Of a stretch of DNA of 64,000 bases, positions 1-8,194 are shown one piece after another. Where the stretch lies: positions 1-64,000 of the forward strand of contig NZ_JADBHF010000007.1 of NCBI RefSeq assembly GCF_017808105.1. Reading direction: 5' to 3'. Made by a program: the position numbers and the translations under genes. A model generated the notes under the pieces. That model had not been told where the DNA came from. It saw only the letters and a list, made by a program, of their open reading frames with translations, and did no database searches. Each line of letters begins with the position of its first letter. The first letter of the stretch is position 1. The stretch comes from Brevibacterium renqingii. Its GTDB lineage: Bacteria > Actinomycetota > Actinomycetes > Actinomycetales > Brevibacteriaceae.

Positions 1-110
1 AGGGCTGGGGCGGCAGATCCCAGTGAAGACCAGCATCGACACGCCCTGCCCATACACACATTTTGGCCTATAACCCACACATCGGCCTGTGGCCGCTTCG
101 CGAATGCACG

Positions 111-140
111 AAGCCCCGGGCTATGTGCCCGGGGCTTCTT
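111..140 (-). terminator. Hairpin downstream of the tRNA cluster
   Basis: An 11-bp perfect GC-rich stem (111-121 with 127-137) with a 5-nt loop lies just beyond the 3' end of the last minus-strand tRNA. There is no clear T-run on the minus strand, so this is either an intrinsic terminator of the GC-hairpin type common in actinobacteria or a processing end. Confidence 0.6.
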
Positions 141-143
141 CTG

Positions 144-215
144 TGCGCGATACTGGGATCGAACCAGTGACCTCTTCCGTGTCAGGGAAGCGCGCTACCG
201 CTGCGCCAATCGCGC
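144..215 (-). tRNA. tRNA-Val(GAC)
   Basis: A complete cloverleaf reads on the minus strand. The 7-bp acceptor stem pairs GCGCGAT with ATCGCGC, a TTCGATCC T-loop is present, and the anticodon loop CTGACAC gives anticodon GAC for Val GUC codons. The mature sequence is 72 nt including the discriminator. It differs from the neighbouring tRNA-Val at only two positions. CCA is not encoded. Confidence 0.95.
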
Positions 216-252
216 TCTATTCTGTTGTTGCACCGGAACCGCTTGGTCCCTG

Positions 253-324
253 TGCGCGATACTGGGATCGAACCAGTGACCTCTTCCGTGTGAAGGAAGC
301 GCGCTACCGCTGCGCCAATCGCGC
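253..324 (-). tRNA. tRNA-Val(CAC)
   Basis: This 72-nt tRNA is identical to the downstream tRNA-Val except at anticodon-loop positions 32 and 34. The loop TTCACAC gives anticodon CAC, reading GUG. It is co-oriented with, and 37 bp from, its near-twin. Confidence 0.95.
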
Positions 325-354
325 TGGTTGACCAGCATTCCTGCTGGCCATCCG

Positions 355-425
355 AGGTGGCGACGGGATTCGAACCCGTGTATACGGCTTTGCAGGCCGC
401 TGCCTCGCCTCTCGGCCACGCCACC
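355..425 (-). tRNA. tRNA-Cys(GCA)
   Basis: The acceptor stem pairs GGTGGCG with CGCCACC, the anticodon loop CTGCAAA gives GCA, and the T-loop is GGTTCGAATCC. The discriminator is U, as expected for tRNA-Cys. It is the second tRNA transcribed in the minus-strand cluster. Confidence 0.95.
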
Positions 426-451
426 GCCAAGGCAGTGCCATGACGCCTCCG

Positions 452-524
452 AGCGGATGACGGGACTCGAACCCGCGACCCTCACCTTGGCAAGGTGATG
501 CTCTACCAACTGAGCCACATCCGC
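452..524 (-). tRNA. tRNA-Gly(GCC)
   Basis: The acceptor stem is GCGGATG on the 5' side, with a D-arm GCTCAGTTGGTAGAGC and anticodon loop TTGCCAA (anticodon GCC). It is the first tRNA of the minus-strand cluster, 36 bp from the predicted promoter. Confidence 0.95.
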
Positions 525-560
525 ATTTCGTCTGCTCGGTTTCCCTCGCAACGAGATATA

Positions 561-589
561 ACTCTATACGCAGGTGGCGGCATACGCAA
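561..589 (-). promoter_or_regulatory. Promoter of the tRNA cluster
   Basis: On the minus strand TTGCGT (589-584), a 17-bp spacer and TAGAGT (566-561) form a good housekeeping-sigma promoter, placing the transcription start about 30 bp upstream of tRNA-Gly. It is divergent from the promoter at 648-653. Confidence 0.6.
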
Positions 590-647
590 AATCGGAATCG
601 GGTGATCGTGCTCACACCCTTGGATCAAGCTTTCAGGGTCCGCATTC

Positions 648-653
648 TATAGT
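648..653 (+). promoter_or_regulatory. -10 element for a leaderless start
   Basis: TATAGT ends 6 nt before the GTG at 660, with no Shine-Dalgarno between them. The predicted transcription start therefore coincides with the start codon. No convincing -35 is seen. Confidence 0.5.
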
Positions 654-659
654 GGTTGG

Positions 660-1136
660 GTGAATGCCGATCACCCGCGCGACCGGCCCAAGGGCTGGCT
701 GCCACGCCATCATCGACAAGCTCCCAGACCGTGGCGCAAACTGCGACTGGGATTCCTCCGCTGGCGTCGGACGGTGCTGGCGAACGCTCATACCGCTCGC
801 ATCTATCGCAGCGTCGTCGGGGGTCTCGGCACGCTCATCGTGCTCATCGGACTCTCGCTGGTCCCCCTGCCCGGGCCGGGATGGCTCATCGTCATCATCG
901 GCCTGTTCGTCATCTCCAGCGAGTTCCAGTGGGCGCAGCGGCTGCTGCACTTCGTGCGTGTGAATGTCGAGAGATGGACTCAGTGGGTCATGGCTCAGCG
1001 CCTGTGGGTGCGGTGGACGATCGCAGCTGTGACCGCGGCATTCGTGGCGCTCATCGTCTGGTGTGCGCTCAAACTCATCGGCCTGCCCGATTGGGTGCCG
1101 GATCTGGCCATATTCGAGCTGCTCACACTGCGGTGA
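660..1136 (+). CDS. PGPGW-domain (TIGR02611-like) membrane protein
   Basis: This small actinobacterial membrane protein (158 aa) has no assigned reaction. It has a basic N-terminus of about 35 residues, two hydrophobic segments around the diagnostic LPGPGW motif (residues about 58-80), a charged stretch, then another hydrophobic span at about 115-140. The motif places it in the putative transmembrane PGPGW family. It is alone on the plus strand and converges with zapE 25 bp away. The GTG at 660 was chosen because a -10 hexamer ends 6 bp upstream. Its function is unknown; the topology is inferred from hydrophobicity. Confidence 0.8.
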   Translation: MNADHPRDRPKGWLPRHHRQAPRPWRKLRLGFLRWRRTVLANAHTARIYRSVVGGLGTLIVLIGLSLVPLPGPGWLIVIIGLFVISSEFQWAQRLLHFVRVNVERWTQWVMAQRLWVRWTIAAVTAAFVALIVWCALKLIGLPDWVPDLAIFELLTLR

Positions 1137-1160
1137 GCGCTGCCGGCAGGAGGCCGGCCC

Positions 1161-2168
1161 TCAGGACGAGAGCGCCGTGAGCCGGGACAGGCAGCGCATG
1201 TACTTCTTCCGGTAGCCGCCGGACAGCGAGTCCTCGGTGAAGATCTTGTCCAGTGCGGCGCCGGAGTTGATGATGTGGACGTTGCGATCGTAGAGCCGGT
1301 CGACGAGCGCGACGAATCGCAGCGCCACACTCTCGTTCTCGATCGTCGTCACGTTCTCCCACACCGCTGCGTCGATGCCGTCGACCATCCGCCCGTAGCG
1401 GGAGGGGTGGACGGTGGACAGGTGGGAGAGCAGTGTGGCGAAGTCATCGCGGGCGACGACTCCGTCGAGTTCGTCCGCGGCCGCGTTCAGCTCAGCTTCG
1501 TCCAGCGGCTTGGCCGGGGAGCTCAGGGCCCGGTGACGATAGTCCTGCCCGTCGATCCGGTAGACCTCGAACTGATCGGCCAGGGCCTGGATCTCCCGCA
1601 GGAAGTCCTGCGCGGCGAACCGCCCCTCCCCCAGCGAACCGGGAAGGGTGTTCGACGTGGCGATGATCTTCACCCCGGCGTCGGTGAGCTCCCGCATGAG
1701 GCGGGACATGAGCACCGTGTCGCCCGGGTCGTCGAGTTCGAACTCGTCGACGCAGACGAGCTTCATCTGCGACAGATCGTCTCTGGCCCGGGCGAAGCCG
1801 AGGGCTCCGACGAGATTCGTGTACTCGACGAAGGTGCCGAACGTGGCGGGTTTGGCATTGGCGTGCCAGGCGGAGGCGAGCAGATGGGTCTTGCCCACGC
1901 CGTATCCTCCGTCGAGGTAGACTCCCTTGGCACCGGAGCCGCGCTTCGAGAACAGACGACTCAGCAGCCCCGGCGAGTTCGACTGCTCGGTGAACTGGCG
2001 CAGCTTGGTGCGCGCCTCCTCCTGGGACGGCTCGGCCGGGTCGGTGCGGTAGCTGTCGAAGGACACGTCCTGAAACTGCGGCGGGGGCACGAGTCCCGCG
2101 ATGAGCTCTTCGGGGGCAACCTGTGGGGTTCGGTCGCTCAGTGCGACCAGAGTCTGCTCGGCATTCAC
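1161..2168 (-). CDS. zapE: ZapE/AFG1-like cell division ATPase
   Basis: This is an AAA-type ATPase of the ZapE/AFG1 family (335 aa, a normal length), in E. coli linked to Z-ring constriction. The Walker A motif GGYGVGKT lies at residues 87-94 and Walker B VCVDEFEL at about 138-145. A sensor-like IIATSNTLPGSLGEGRF follows, matching the family pattern of an arginine-bearing segment after the N-P-L-like turn. The gene is upstream of the era group in transcription direction only by position; 144 bp separate it from the era stop. The GTG start is preceded by TAGACT with a 7-nt gap, suggesting a leaderless transcript. Confidence 0.88.
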   Translation of the reverse strand: MNAEQTLVALSDRTPQVAPEELIAGLVPPPQFQDVSFDSYRTDPAEPSQEEARTKLRQFTEQSNSPGLLSRLFSKRGSGAKGVYLDGGYGVGKTHLLASAWHANAKPATFGTFVEYTNLVGALGFARARDDLSQMKLVCVDEFELDDPGDTVLMSRLMRELTDAGVKIIATSNTLPGSLGEGRFAAQDFLREIQALADQFEVYRIDGQDYRHRALSSPAKPLDEAELNAAADELDGVVARDDFATLLSHLSTVHPSRYGRMVDGIDAAVWENVTTIENESVALRFVALVDRLYDRNVHIINSGAALDKIFTEDSLSGGYRKKYMRCLSRLTALSS

Positions 2169-2175
2169 TCGGCCT

Positions 2176-2181
2176 AGTCTA
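2176..2181 (-). promoter_or_regulatory. -10 element of zapE
   Basis: TAGACT on the minus strand ends 7 nt before the zapE GTG. No Shine-Dalgarno lies in the gap, so a leaderless mRNA is likely. Confidence 0.5.
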
Positions 2182-2312
2182 AAGCAGGCCCGAGGACCCG
2201 GTTCAACCCGGGCAGTCGAGGGTGCCCACCGTCACAGCACTGCTTTCCCGCGGCTCCCGGTCCGTCGGATTCCGGATCGGGTCGACCGAGCCTCCGGGGC
2301 GCAGAGACGCCC

Positions 2313-3248
2313 TCAGCTGAAATCGAAGCCGAGGCGTCCGAGCGCTTTGGGATCCCTCTGCCAGTCCTTGGCGACCTTGACATGGAGGTCGAGGTAGACC
2401 TTGGTGCCGAGCAGATTCTCGATCCCGCGTCGGGACTCCGAGCCGATCGCCTTCAGTCGGCCGCCGCCTTTGCCGATGATGATGGCCTTCTGGCTGGGGC
2501 GTTCGACGAAGAGGTTGACGTGGACGTTCCACAGCGGGTTGTCCTCGCTGCGCCCCTCCCGCGGATACATCTCCTCGACCTGCACAGCCAAGGAGTGCGG
2601 CAGCTCATCGCGCACCCCTTCGAGCGCGGCCTCGCGGACGAGCTCGGCGATCATCGTCTCCTCCGGCTCGTCGGTGAGGTCACCGTCGGGATAGAGCGGG
2701 GGCGAGACGGGCAGATGACCGGCCAGCACGGAGTCGACGGTGTCGACCTGGAATCCTTCGGCCGCGGAGACGGGGACCACGTCGGCGAAGTCCGCGAGCT
2801 CACCGACGGCCAGCAGCGCCTCGGCGACCTTGTCCTTGGGCATGAGGTCGACCTTCGTCACCAGCGCCACGATCGGGGTCCGACCGTCGAGGAGTGCGAG
2901 CTGTGAGGCGATGTACCGGTCGCCCGGACCGATGGGCTCATCGGCAGGCAGGCAGAAGCCGATCACGTCGACCTCGTTGAGCGTCGAGGCCACGAGGTCG
3001 TTGAGCCGCGATCCCAGCAGAGTCCGCGGCTTGTGCAGCCCCGGCGTATCGATGAGGATGAGCTGATGGTCCTCACGGTGGACGATGCCGCGGATCGTGT
3101 GGCGGGTCGTCTGCGGCTTCGCCGAGGTGATCGCGACCTTCTCCCCCACCAGCGCATTCGTCAGCGTCGACTTGCCGGTGTTCGGCCGTCCCACGAAGCA
3201 GGCGAACCCGGCTCGGTAGTCGTCGGGATAGTCCGTGCGAAATTCCAT
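2313..3248 (-). CDS. era: GTPase Era
   Basis: Era is an essential GTPase that binds 16S rRNA and assists 30S subunit assembly (311 aa). The G1 motif GRPNTGKS is at residues 20-27, the switch region with TTRHT follows, G3 is DTPG and G4 is TKVD. The C-terminal third is the KH RNA-binding domain, ending with GKGGGRLKAIGSESR and a WQRDPKALGRLGF tail that is typical of Era. The CNNM/CorC gene ends 1 bp upstream, so the two are co-transcribed with ybeY and phoH, a conserved ribosome-maturation group. No unusual features are seen. Confidence 0.97.
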   Translation of the reverse strand: MEFRTDYPDDYRAGFACFVGRPNTGKSTLTNALVGEKVAITSAKPQTTRHTIRGIVHREDHQLILIDTPGLHKPRTLLGSRLNDLVASTLNEVDVIGFCLPADEPIGPGDRYIASQLALLDGRTPIVALVTKVDLMPKDKVAEALLAVGELADFADVVPVSAAEGFQVDTVDSVLAGHLPVSPPLYPDGDLTDEPEETMIAELVREAALEGVRDELPHSLAVQVEEMYPREGRSEDNPLWNVHVNLFVERPSQKAIIIGKGGGRLKAIGSESRRGIENLLGTKVYLDLHVKVAKDWQRDPKALGRLGFDFS

Positions 3249-3249
3249 C

Positions 3250-4578
3250 TCAGTCCTCTTCCTTCGTCCCCGGACGGTCCTTGGTCCCCGTCCGTCCGGT
3301 TCCGGTCTGCGCCGCCTCGGCGGCGTCCTGTCCTGTGCGTGTGACCCTGACGTGGGTGATGCGGTGGCGTCGGCCCTGACCTTCCATCGCCTCGATGTGC
3401 AGCCCCTCGATGTTCGCGTGCGAACCGTCGATGGGCACTCGGTCGATGAGCTTCGAGAGCAGACCGCCGACGCTGTTGACGTCGTCCTCGTCGATCCTGA
3501 CGTCGAAGTATTCGGCGAAGTCCGAGATCGACATGCGTGTGCTGATGATGAACGAGCCGTCCTCGGCGGCCACGAGCTCGTCCCCGCCGCTGTCGTATTC
3601 GTCTTCGATCTCGCCGACGATCTCCTCGACGATGTCCTCGATGGTCACGAGTCCGGCCGTGCCGCCGTATTCGTCGATGAGGATCGCCAGGTGCGTGGAG
3701 TCCAGCTGCATCTGCCGCAGCAGGTCATCGGCCGGCTTCGTCTCGGGAACGAACAGCACGCTGCGGGCCAGGGAGCCGATGGGCCGGTCGGCGTCCTCGG
3801 GGTGGAGATGGAGACGTCTGGCCACGTCCTTGAGGTAGGCGACTCCGCGCACATCGTCGAGGTCCTCGCCGCAGACGGGGATGCGGGAGAAGCCGGAGCG
3901 GAAGAACAGGGTGATCGCCTTCTGCAGCGGCACCTCGGCGTCGACCGTGATGAGGTCGGTGCGCGGGACCATGACCTCGTTGGCAGCTGTGTCCGAGAGG
4001 TTGAAGACCGACTGGATCATCTCGCGTTCGCCGTCTTCGATGACGTCCGATTCGCTCGCTCTCTCCACGAGGTCGCGCAGCTGCTCGGAGGTCACGAAGG
4101 GGCCGTCCTTGTACACCTTGTCCGGGGTCAGCAGGTTGCCGAGCACGACGAGGATGCGGGTCAGCGGTTTGAGCACGACGAGGACGATGCGCACGATCCA
4201 GCTGAGGTTGAGGCACACGGCCAGTGAGCGGCGTTTGCCGATCGTGCGCGGTGAGACGCCGGCGATGATGAAGACCGCCACCGAGGCGGTCAGCACCGTG
4301 AGGAAGACCATGAGCGGTCCCACCGAATAGTACGAGTCATAGGCCAGGGCGATGAAGACCGTGGCCAGCGCCTCGAGGAAGTTGCGGACGAAGATGATGA
4401 CGTTGATGTTCGTCGGCAGGTCCGCGAGGATCCTCTCCACTCGCACGGCCGCGCGGCTGCCTTCGTCCTTCGCTTCCTCCACCGCGTGATGGGACACGTT
4501 CATCAGCGCCGCGTCCACGGCAGAGAGTGTGGCGGCGACGACCAGGCAGAGGGCCGCGCCGAGGAAGAAGGCGAACAC
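3250..4578 (-). CDS. CNNM/CBS/CorC-domain membrane protein (hemolysin family)
   Basis: This polytopic membrane protein (442 aa) combines an N-terminal CNNM/DUF21 domain with four hydrophobic segments (about 1-25, 55-75, 90-110, 125-155), two CBS modules (about 190-320; MVPRTDLITVD is the typical first CBS start) and a C-terminal CorC/HlyC transporter-associated domain beginning near GSFIISTRMSISDFAEYF. Relatives are linked to magnesium or cobalt efflux; the haemolysin name is historical. It starts with GTG, lies 2 bp after ybeY and 1 bp before era, and is clearly part of that operon. The acidic EED tail is unremarkable. Confidence 0.93.
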   Translation of the reverse strand: MFAFFLGAALCLVVAATLSAVDAALMNVSHHAVEEAKDEGSRAAVRVERILADLPTNINVIIFVRNFLEALATVFIALAYDSYYSVGPLMVFLTVLTASVAVFIIAGVSPRTIGKRRSLAVCLNLSWIVRIVLVVLKPLTRILVVLGNLLTPDKVYKDGPFVTSEQLRDLVERASESDVIEDGEREMIQSVFNLSDTAANEVMVPRTDLITVDAEVPLQKAITLFFRSGFSRIPVCGEDLDDVRGVAYLKDVARRLHLHPEDADRPIGSLARSVLFVPETKPADDLLRQMQLDSTHLAILIDEYGGTAGLVTIEDIVEEIVGEIEDEYDSGGDELVAAEDGSFIISTRMSISDFAEYFDVRIDEDDVNSVGGLLSKLIDRVPIDGSHANIEGLHIEAMEGQGRRHRITHVRVTRTGQDAAEAAQTGTGRTGTKDRPGTKEED

Positions 4579-4580
4579 GC

Positions 4581-5069
4581 TCAGACCTCGGTGGGAGTGG
4601 GGATGTCGGTGCGGCCGTCGTAGCGAGCGGCGAAGAAGGTGAGCAGAAGATGCCGCTGGAGAGCGAACATCTCCTCCCTCTCAGCCGGCTCGCTGTGGTC
4701 GTATCCGAGCAGGTGGAGGAAGCCGTGCACCGTCAGCAGCAGGATCTCGTCCATCGTCGAATGACCGGCCGCCTCGGCCTGGGCGGCGGCCACTTCGGGA
4801 CAGATGATGATGTCTCCCATCTGGCCTTCGGTCGGGCTGTCCGGCTCTCCGCGGTGGAGTTGGTCCATGGGGAAGGACATGACGTCGGTCGGGCCCTCGA
4901 GGTCCATCCATGTGACGTGGAGTTCGGACATGGCGGCGGAGTCGACCATCGTCACGGCCAGCTCAGCCCCCGGATGCATGTGGAGCGCCTGGCCGAGGTA
5001 TTCGGTCAGGGCGACGACCTCGTCGAGGTCCACCTCGGCGTCGGTCTCATTGAGGATCTCGGTGTTCAT
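4581..5069 (-). CDS. ybeY: Endoribonuclease YbeY
   Basis: YbeY is a zinc-dependent endoribonuclease acting in 16S rRNA 3' maturation and 70S quality control. The diagnostic motif HGFLHLLGYDHSEP, holding the three zinc-binding histidines, is near residue 112. I use the ATG at 5069 (162 aa), which overlaps the phoH stop as ATGA and matches the family N-terminus (about 5 residues, then NETDAEVDLDE). A GTG 15 bp further up is possible but would deepen the overlap. The gene is translationally coupled to phoH, its usual partner. Confidence 0.94.
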   Translation of the reverse strand: MNTEILNETDAEVDLDEVVALTEYLGQALHMHPGAELAVTMVDSAAMSELHVTWMDLEGPTDVMSFPMDQLHRGEPDSPTEGQMGDIIICPEVAAAQAEAAGHSTMDEILLLTVHGFLHLLGYDHSEPAEREEMFALQRHLLLTFFAARYDGRTDIPTPTEV

Positions 5070-6067
5070 TCGGCGTTCCCCCACAGGTCGTAGGCGTCGA
5101 CGATCTTCGTCACCAGCGAATGCCGGACGACGTCCTTGCTGCCGAGCTCGCAGAACTGCAGGTCGTCGATTCCGGCGAGGATGTCACGGACGACCTTGAG
5201 CCCGCTGCGGGTCTTGCCCGGCAGATCGATCTGGGAGACGTCGCCGGTCACGACCATGCGGGATCCGAAGCCGAGCCGGGTGAGGAACATCTTCATCTGC
5301 TCGGCCGTCGTGTTCTGCGCCTCGTCGAGGATGATGAAGGCGTCGTTGAGCGTGCGTCCGCGCATATAGGCCAAGGGCGCGACCTCGATCGTGCCGGTCT
5401 CGATGAGCAGCGGGATCGATTCCGGGTCGACCATATCGTGCAGCGCATCGTAGAGGGGCCGCACATAGGGGTCGATCTTCTCGTTGAGGGTGCCCGGCAG
5501 GTAGCCCAGCGATTCGCCGGCTTCGACCGCGGGACGGGTGAGGATGATCCGCGAGACCTCTTTGTGCTGGAGGGCGTTGATGGCCATCGCCATGGCCAGG
5601 TAGGTCTTGCCGGTTCCGGCGGGGCCGATGCCGAAGGTGATCGTGTGGTTGCGGATGGCCTTGACGTAGTCGTGCTGGCCCATCGTCTTCGGGCGGATCG
5701 ACTTTCCCCGGGTGGACAGGATGTTCGTGCCCAGCACCGTCGAGGCCGCCGCCCCTTCGGAGGAGAACTTCGTGACCCGCTCGATCGTCTCCTCGTTGAT
5801 CCGGTGACCGGCGGCATGGAGCTTCTTGAGCTCGCCGATCACGCTGACGAACGCCTCGACGCGTCGGGGCTCGCCGGCGGCCTGGACCTGATTGGCCCGC
5901 ACATGGATGTCGAGGTCGTCGAAGATCCGCTCCAGAGCGCGCAGGTTCGTCTCCCCGGGGCCGAAGAATTCGACGAGGTCGATGGAATCCGGCAGGACGA
6001 GGCGGACGGTGTCGGACTCGCCGGGGCTGCCGTCCGCATCGACCGCTTCCGGGTCGGTCGTGTTCAC
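5066..6067 (-). CDS. phoH: PhoH-family ATPase
   Basis: This is a PhoH/YbeZ-type P-loop ATPase (333 aa), usually paired with YbeY and thought to act in RNA metabolism. Walker A GPAGTGKT lies near residue 148 and Walker B FIILDEAQN near 250. The domain is preceded by an N-terminal segment of about 110 residues with a KH-like region (LDIHVRANQVQAAGE), as in long PhoH proteins. It begins with GTG, is the first gene of the phoH-ybeY-CNNM-era group, and sits 100 bp after rsmE. Biochemical function remains unsettled for the family. Confidence 0.93.
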   Translation of the reverse strand: MNTTDPEAVDADGSPGESDTVRLVLPDSIDLVEFFGPGETNLRALERIFDDLDIHVRANQVQAAGEPRRVEAFVSVIGELKKLHAAGHRINEETIERVTKFSSEGAAASTVLGTNILSTRGKSIRPKTMGQHDYVKAIRNHTITFGIGPAGTGKTYLAMAMAINALQHKEVSRIILTRPAVEAGESLGYLPGTLNEKIDPYVRPLYDALHDMVDPESIPLLIETGTIEVAPLAYMRGRTLNDAFIILDEAQNTTAEQMKMFLTRLGFGSRMVVTGDVSQIDLPGKTRSGLKVVRDILAGIDDLQFCELGSKDVVRHSLVTKIVDAYDLWGNAE

Positions 6068-6167
6068 AGGGTTCTCGGGTGGGTAGGTGATGTCCAGAAT
6101 GTTCCTTTGCGTGGGGGCGCACCGTCGCCGGCGGCGCCTGGTTGTGCTTCCATCCTAGTCCGATGTC

Positions 6168-6998
6168 TCACCAACGGCCCAATGAATTCTGCACCATGAC
6201 GAGGCCCGCGGAGCCGGCGGACGAGGAGCGCAGGACGGTCGGGCCCAGCAGCACCGGGGCTGCGCCGATGCCGCTCAGCGCCTCGAGTTCGCCGTCGCTG
6301 ATGCCGCCTTCGGGACCGACGACGATGACGATGCGTTCGGGGTGGACCGCAGCGCCGGAGTCGGACTCAGTCGATTCGGTCCCGGCAGCGGGCGAATGCT
6401 CGGTCTCGGCAGCGGCAGCGCCGCCGGAGCCCCCGAGGTCTCGCAGCGCCTGGGAGAGCCTGCGCTGCGCCGTCTCGTGGAGGACGAAGACCGCATCGGT
6501 CTCGCCCAGGCGCTGGATCAGGGAGGTGCCGCGGACCAGTTCGTGCAGTGCGGGGAACCGGGAGCGCCGGGCCTGCAGTGAGGCGGAGCGGAGCAGATGC
6601 TCCCATTTCGCGGCCATCTTCTCGCGCTTCTTCGCCGGCCAATCGGCGATTGAGCGTTCGGCGGCCCAGGGAATGACCTCGTCGACGCCGATCTCGGTGG
6701 CCGCCTCGATGGCCTGCAGATCACGGTCGCCCTTGGCCAGGGCCTGGACGAGGACGAGCCGGGGTCGGTTCGCCGCTTCCGTGATCACCTCGGCGACGTC
6801 GATCTCCATCCCCGTCGCCGAGGCGGCCGTGACGGTGCCGCGGGCGCGCGTGCCCGCTCCGTCGACGATCTCGATCTGCTCCCCGGGGCCGATCCGACGC
6901 ACCCGCACCGCATGCCCGGCCACGTCCTCACCGACGGCGAGCACCTGACCGGCGACCGCCTCGGCGGCACGGGTGCAGCGGAAGACGGGAAGAGTCAC
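6168..6998 (-). CDS. rsmE: 16S rRNA (uracil1498-N3)-methyltransferase
   Basis: RsmE methylates U1498 of 16S rRNA using S-adenosylmethionine (276 aa). The N-terminal PUA-like domain is followed by a SPOUT methyltransferase domain with [16 protein letters not shown] and [16 protein letters not shown], the knot that binds SAM. A low-complexity insertion ([18 protein letters not shown] and following) of about 35 residues lies before the GPEGG motif; it is longer than in most homologues. The start is the GTG whose GTGA overlaps the dnaJ stop, giving the expected N-terminus TLPVFR. Much longer in-frame readings upstream are not coding. Confidence 0.95.
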   Translation of the reverse strand: MTLPVFRCTRAAEAVAGQVLAVGEDVAGHAVRVRRIGPGEQIEIVDGAGTRARGTVTAASATGMEIDVAEVITEAANRPRLVLVQALAKGDRDLQAIEAATEIGVDEVIPWAAERSIADWPAKKREKMAAKWEHLLRSASLQARRSRFPALHELVRGTSLIQRLGETDAVFVLHETAQRRLSQALRDLGGSGGAAAAETEHSPAAGTESTESDSGAAVHPERIVIVVGPEGGISDGELEALSGIGAAPVLLGPTVLRSSSAGSAGLVMVQNSLGRW

Positions 6999-8110
6999 CG
7001 ACCGGCGAACCTCTCGCGCATGCGGGAGAACACGCCGCGGCTCTCGGTGGTGATCTGGGCTCGCGGGGCCTCTTCTCCGCGCAGCTGCGCGAGCTTCTCG
7101 ATCAGTTCCCGCTGTTCGTCGTCGAGCTTGTCGGGTGTGAGCACGTCGACGGTGATGAGCAGGTCGCCGCGAGTCTCCGAACGCAGGCGGGTGGCGCCGA
7201 GCCCGGCGAGCTTGACGACCGTGCCCGACTGGGTGCCGGCGGCGATGCTGAGGTCCTGGGTGCCGTCGAAGGTGTCGAACGGGATGGTCGCGCCCAGAGT
7301 GGCGGCGGTCATCGGCACGGAGACCGAGGCGCGCAGATTGTCTCCGTCGCGCTGGAACACCTCGTGGCGGGTGACCATGACTTCGACGAAGAGGTCTCCG
7401 GCCGGTCCGCCGCCCGGTCCGACCTCGCCCTGGCTGCTCAGCTGGATGCGGGTGCCGTCGGAGACGCCGGCGGGGATGCGGATCTTCATCGTCCGCTGCT
7501 TGCGCACGCGGCCGTCGCCCTGGCAGTTGAGGCACGGGTTGGGGATGACGGTTCCGAAGCCGTGGCAGGCATTGCAGGTCTGGTTCGTGACCATCTGTCC
7601 CAGCAGAGTGCGGGTCATGCGCTGGACGCTGCCGGCACCGTGGCACAGGCTGCAGGTCTCGACAGAGGTCCCCTCCTGCGTACCGGCTCCCGAGCAGGTG
7701 TCGCAGACGACCGCGGTGGTCACATCGAGATCGACGTTCCCGCCGAAGGCCGCGGTCTTGAGATCGATGCTGACGCCGACGAGGGCGTCCTTGCCGCGCT
7801 GGGTGCGTGGGATCGGGCCGCCGGCCTGACCGCCTCCGCCGCCGAAGAAGGTTTCGAAGATGTCTCCGAAACCGCCGAAGCCGCCTCCGGCCGGGAAGCC
7901 CTGTCCGTTCTCTCCCCCGCCCATGTCGTAGTTGCGGCGCTTCTCCGGGTCGGAGAGCACATCGTAGGCCAATGAGATGGCCTTGAACTCGTCTTCGTGG
8001 CCGGGGTTGACGTCCGGGTGGTACTTGCGTGCCAGTTTCCGGTACGACGACTTGATCTCAGCCGCAGAAGCGTCCTTGGACACTCCGAGTGTTTCATAGT
8101 GATCGGCCAC
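6995..8110 (-). CDS. dnaJ: Chaperone protein DnaJ
   Basis: This is a type I Hsp40 co-chaperone of DnaK (371 aa). The J domain has HPD at about residues 31-33, followed by a Gly/Phe-rich linker (about 68-95), four zinc-binding repeats ([32 protein letters not shown]) and C-terminal client-binding domains. It follows hrcA by 84 bp and overlaps rsmE by 4 bp. This is the second DnaJ copy of actinobacteria, carried with hrcA rather than with dnaK. It is expected to be repressed by HrcA at the CIRCE site upstream of hrcA. Confidence 0.97.
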   Translation of the reverse strand: MADHYETLGVSKDASAAEIKSSYRKLARKYHPDVNPGHEDEFKAISLAYDVLSDPEKRRNYDMGGGENGQGFPAGGGFGGFGDIFETFFGGGGGQAGGPIPRTQRGKDALVGVSIDLKTAAFGGNVDLDVTTAVVCDTCSGAGTQEGTSVETCSLCHGAGSVQRMTRTLLGQMVTNQTCNACHGFGTVIPNPCLNCQGDGRVRKQRTMKIRIPAGVSDGTRIQLSSQGEVGPGGGPAGDLFVEVMVTRHEVFQRDGDNLRASVSVPMTAATLGATIPFDTFDGTQDLSIAAGTQSGTVVKLAGLGATRLRSETRGDLLITVDVLTPDKLDDEQRELIEKLAQLRGEEAPRAQITTESRGVFSRMRERFAGR

Positions 8111-8194
8111 AGAAACTTCTCTCTCCCTGATGGTGTGTGTTCTTCATATTCGTGGTGGTCGGCCGCCGGCTGCCCTGATCGGTGCGGCGGCTCC

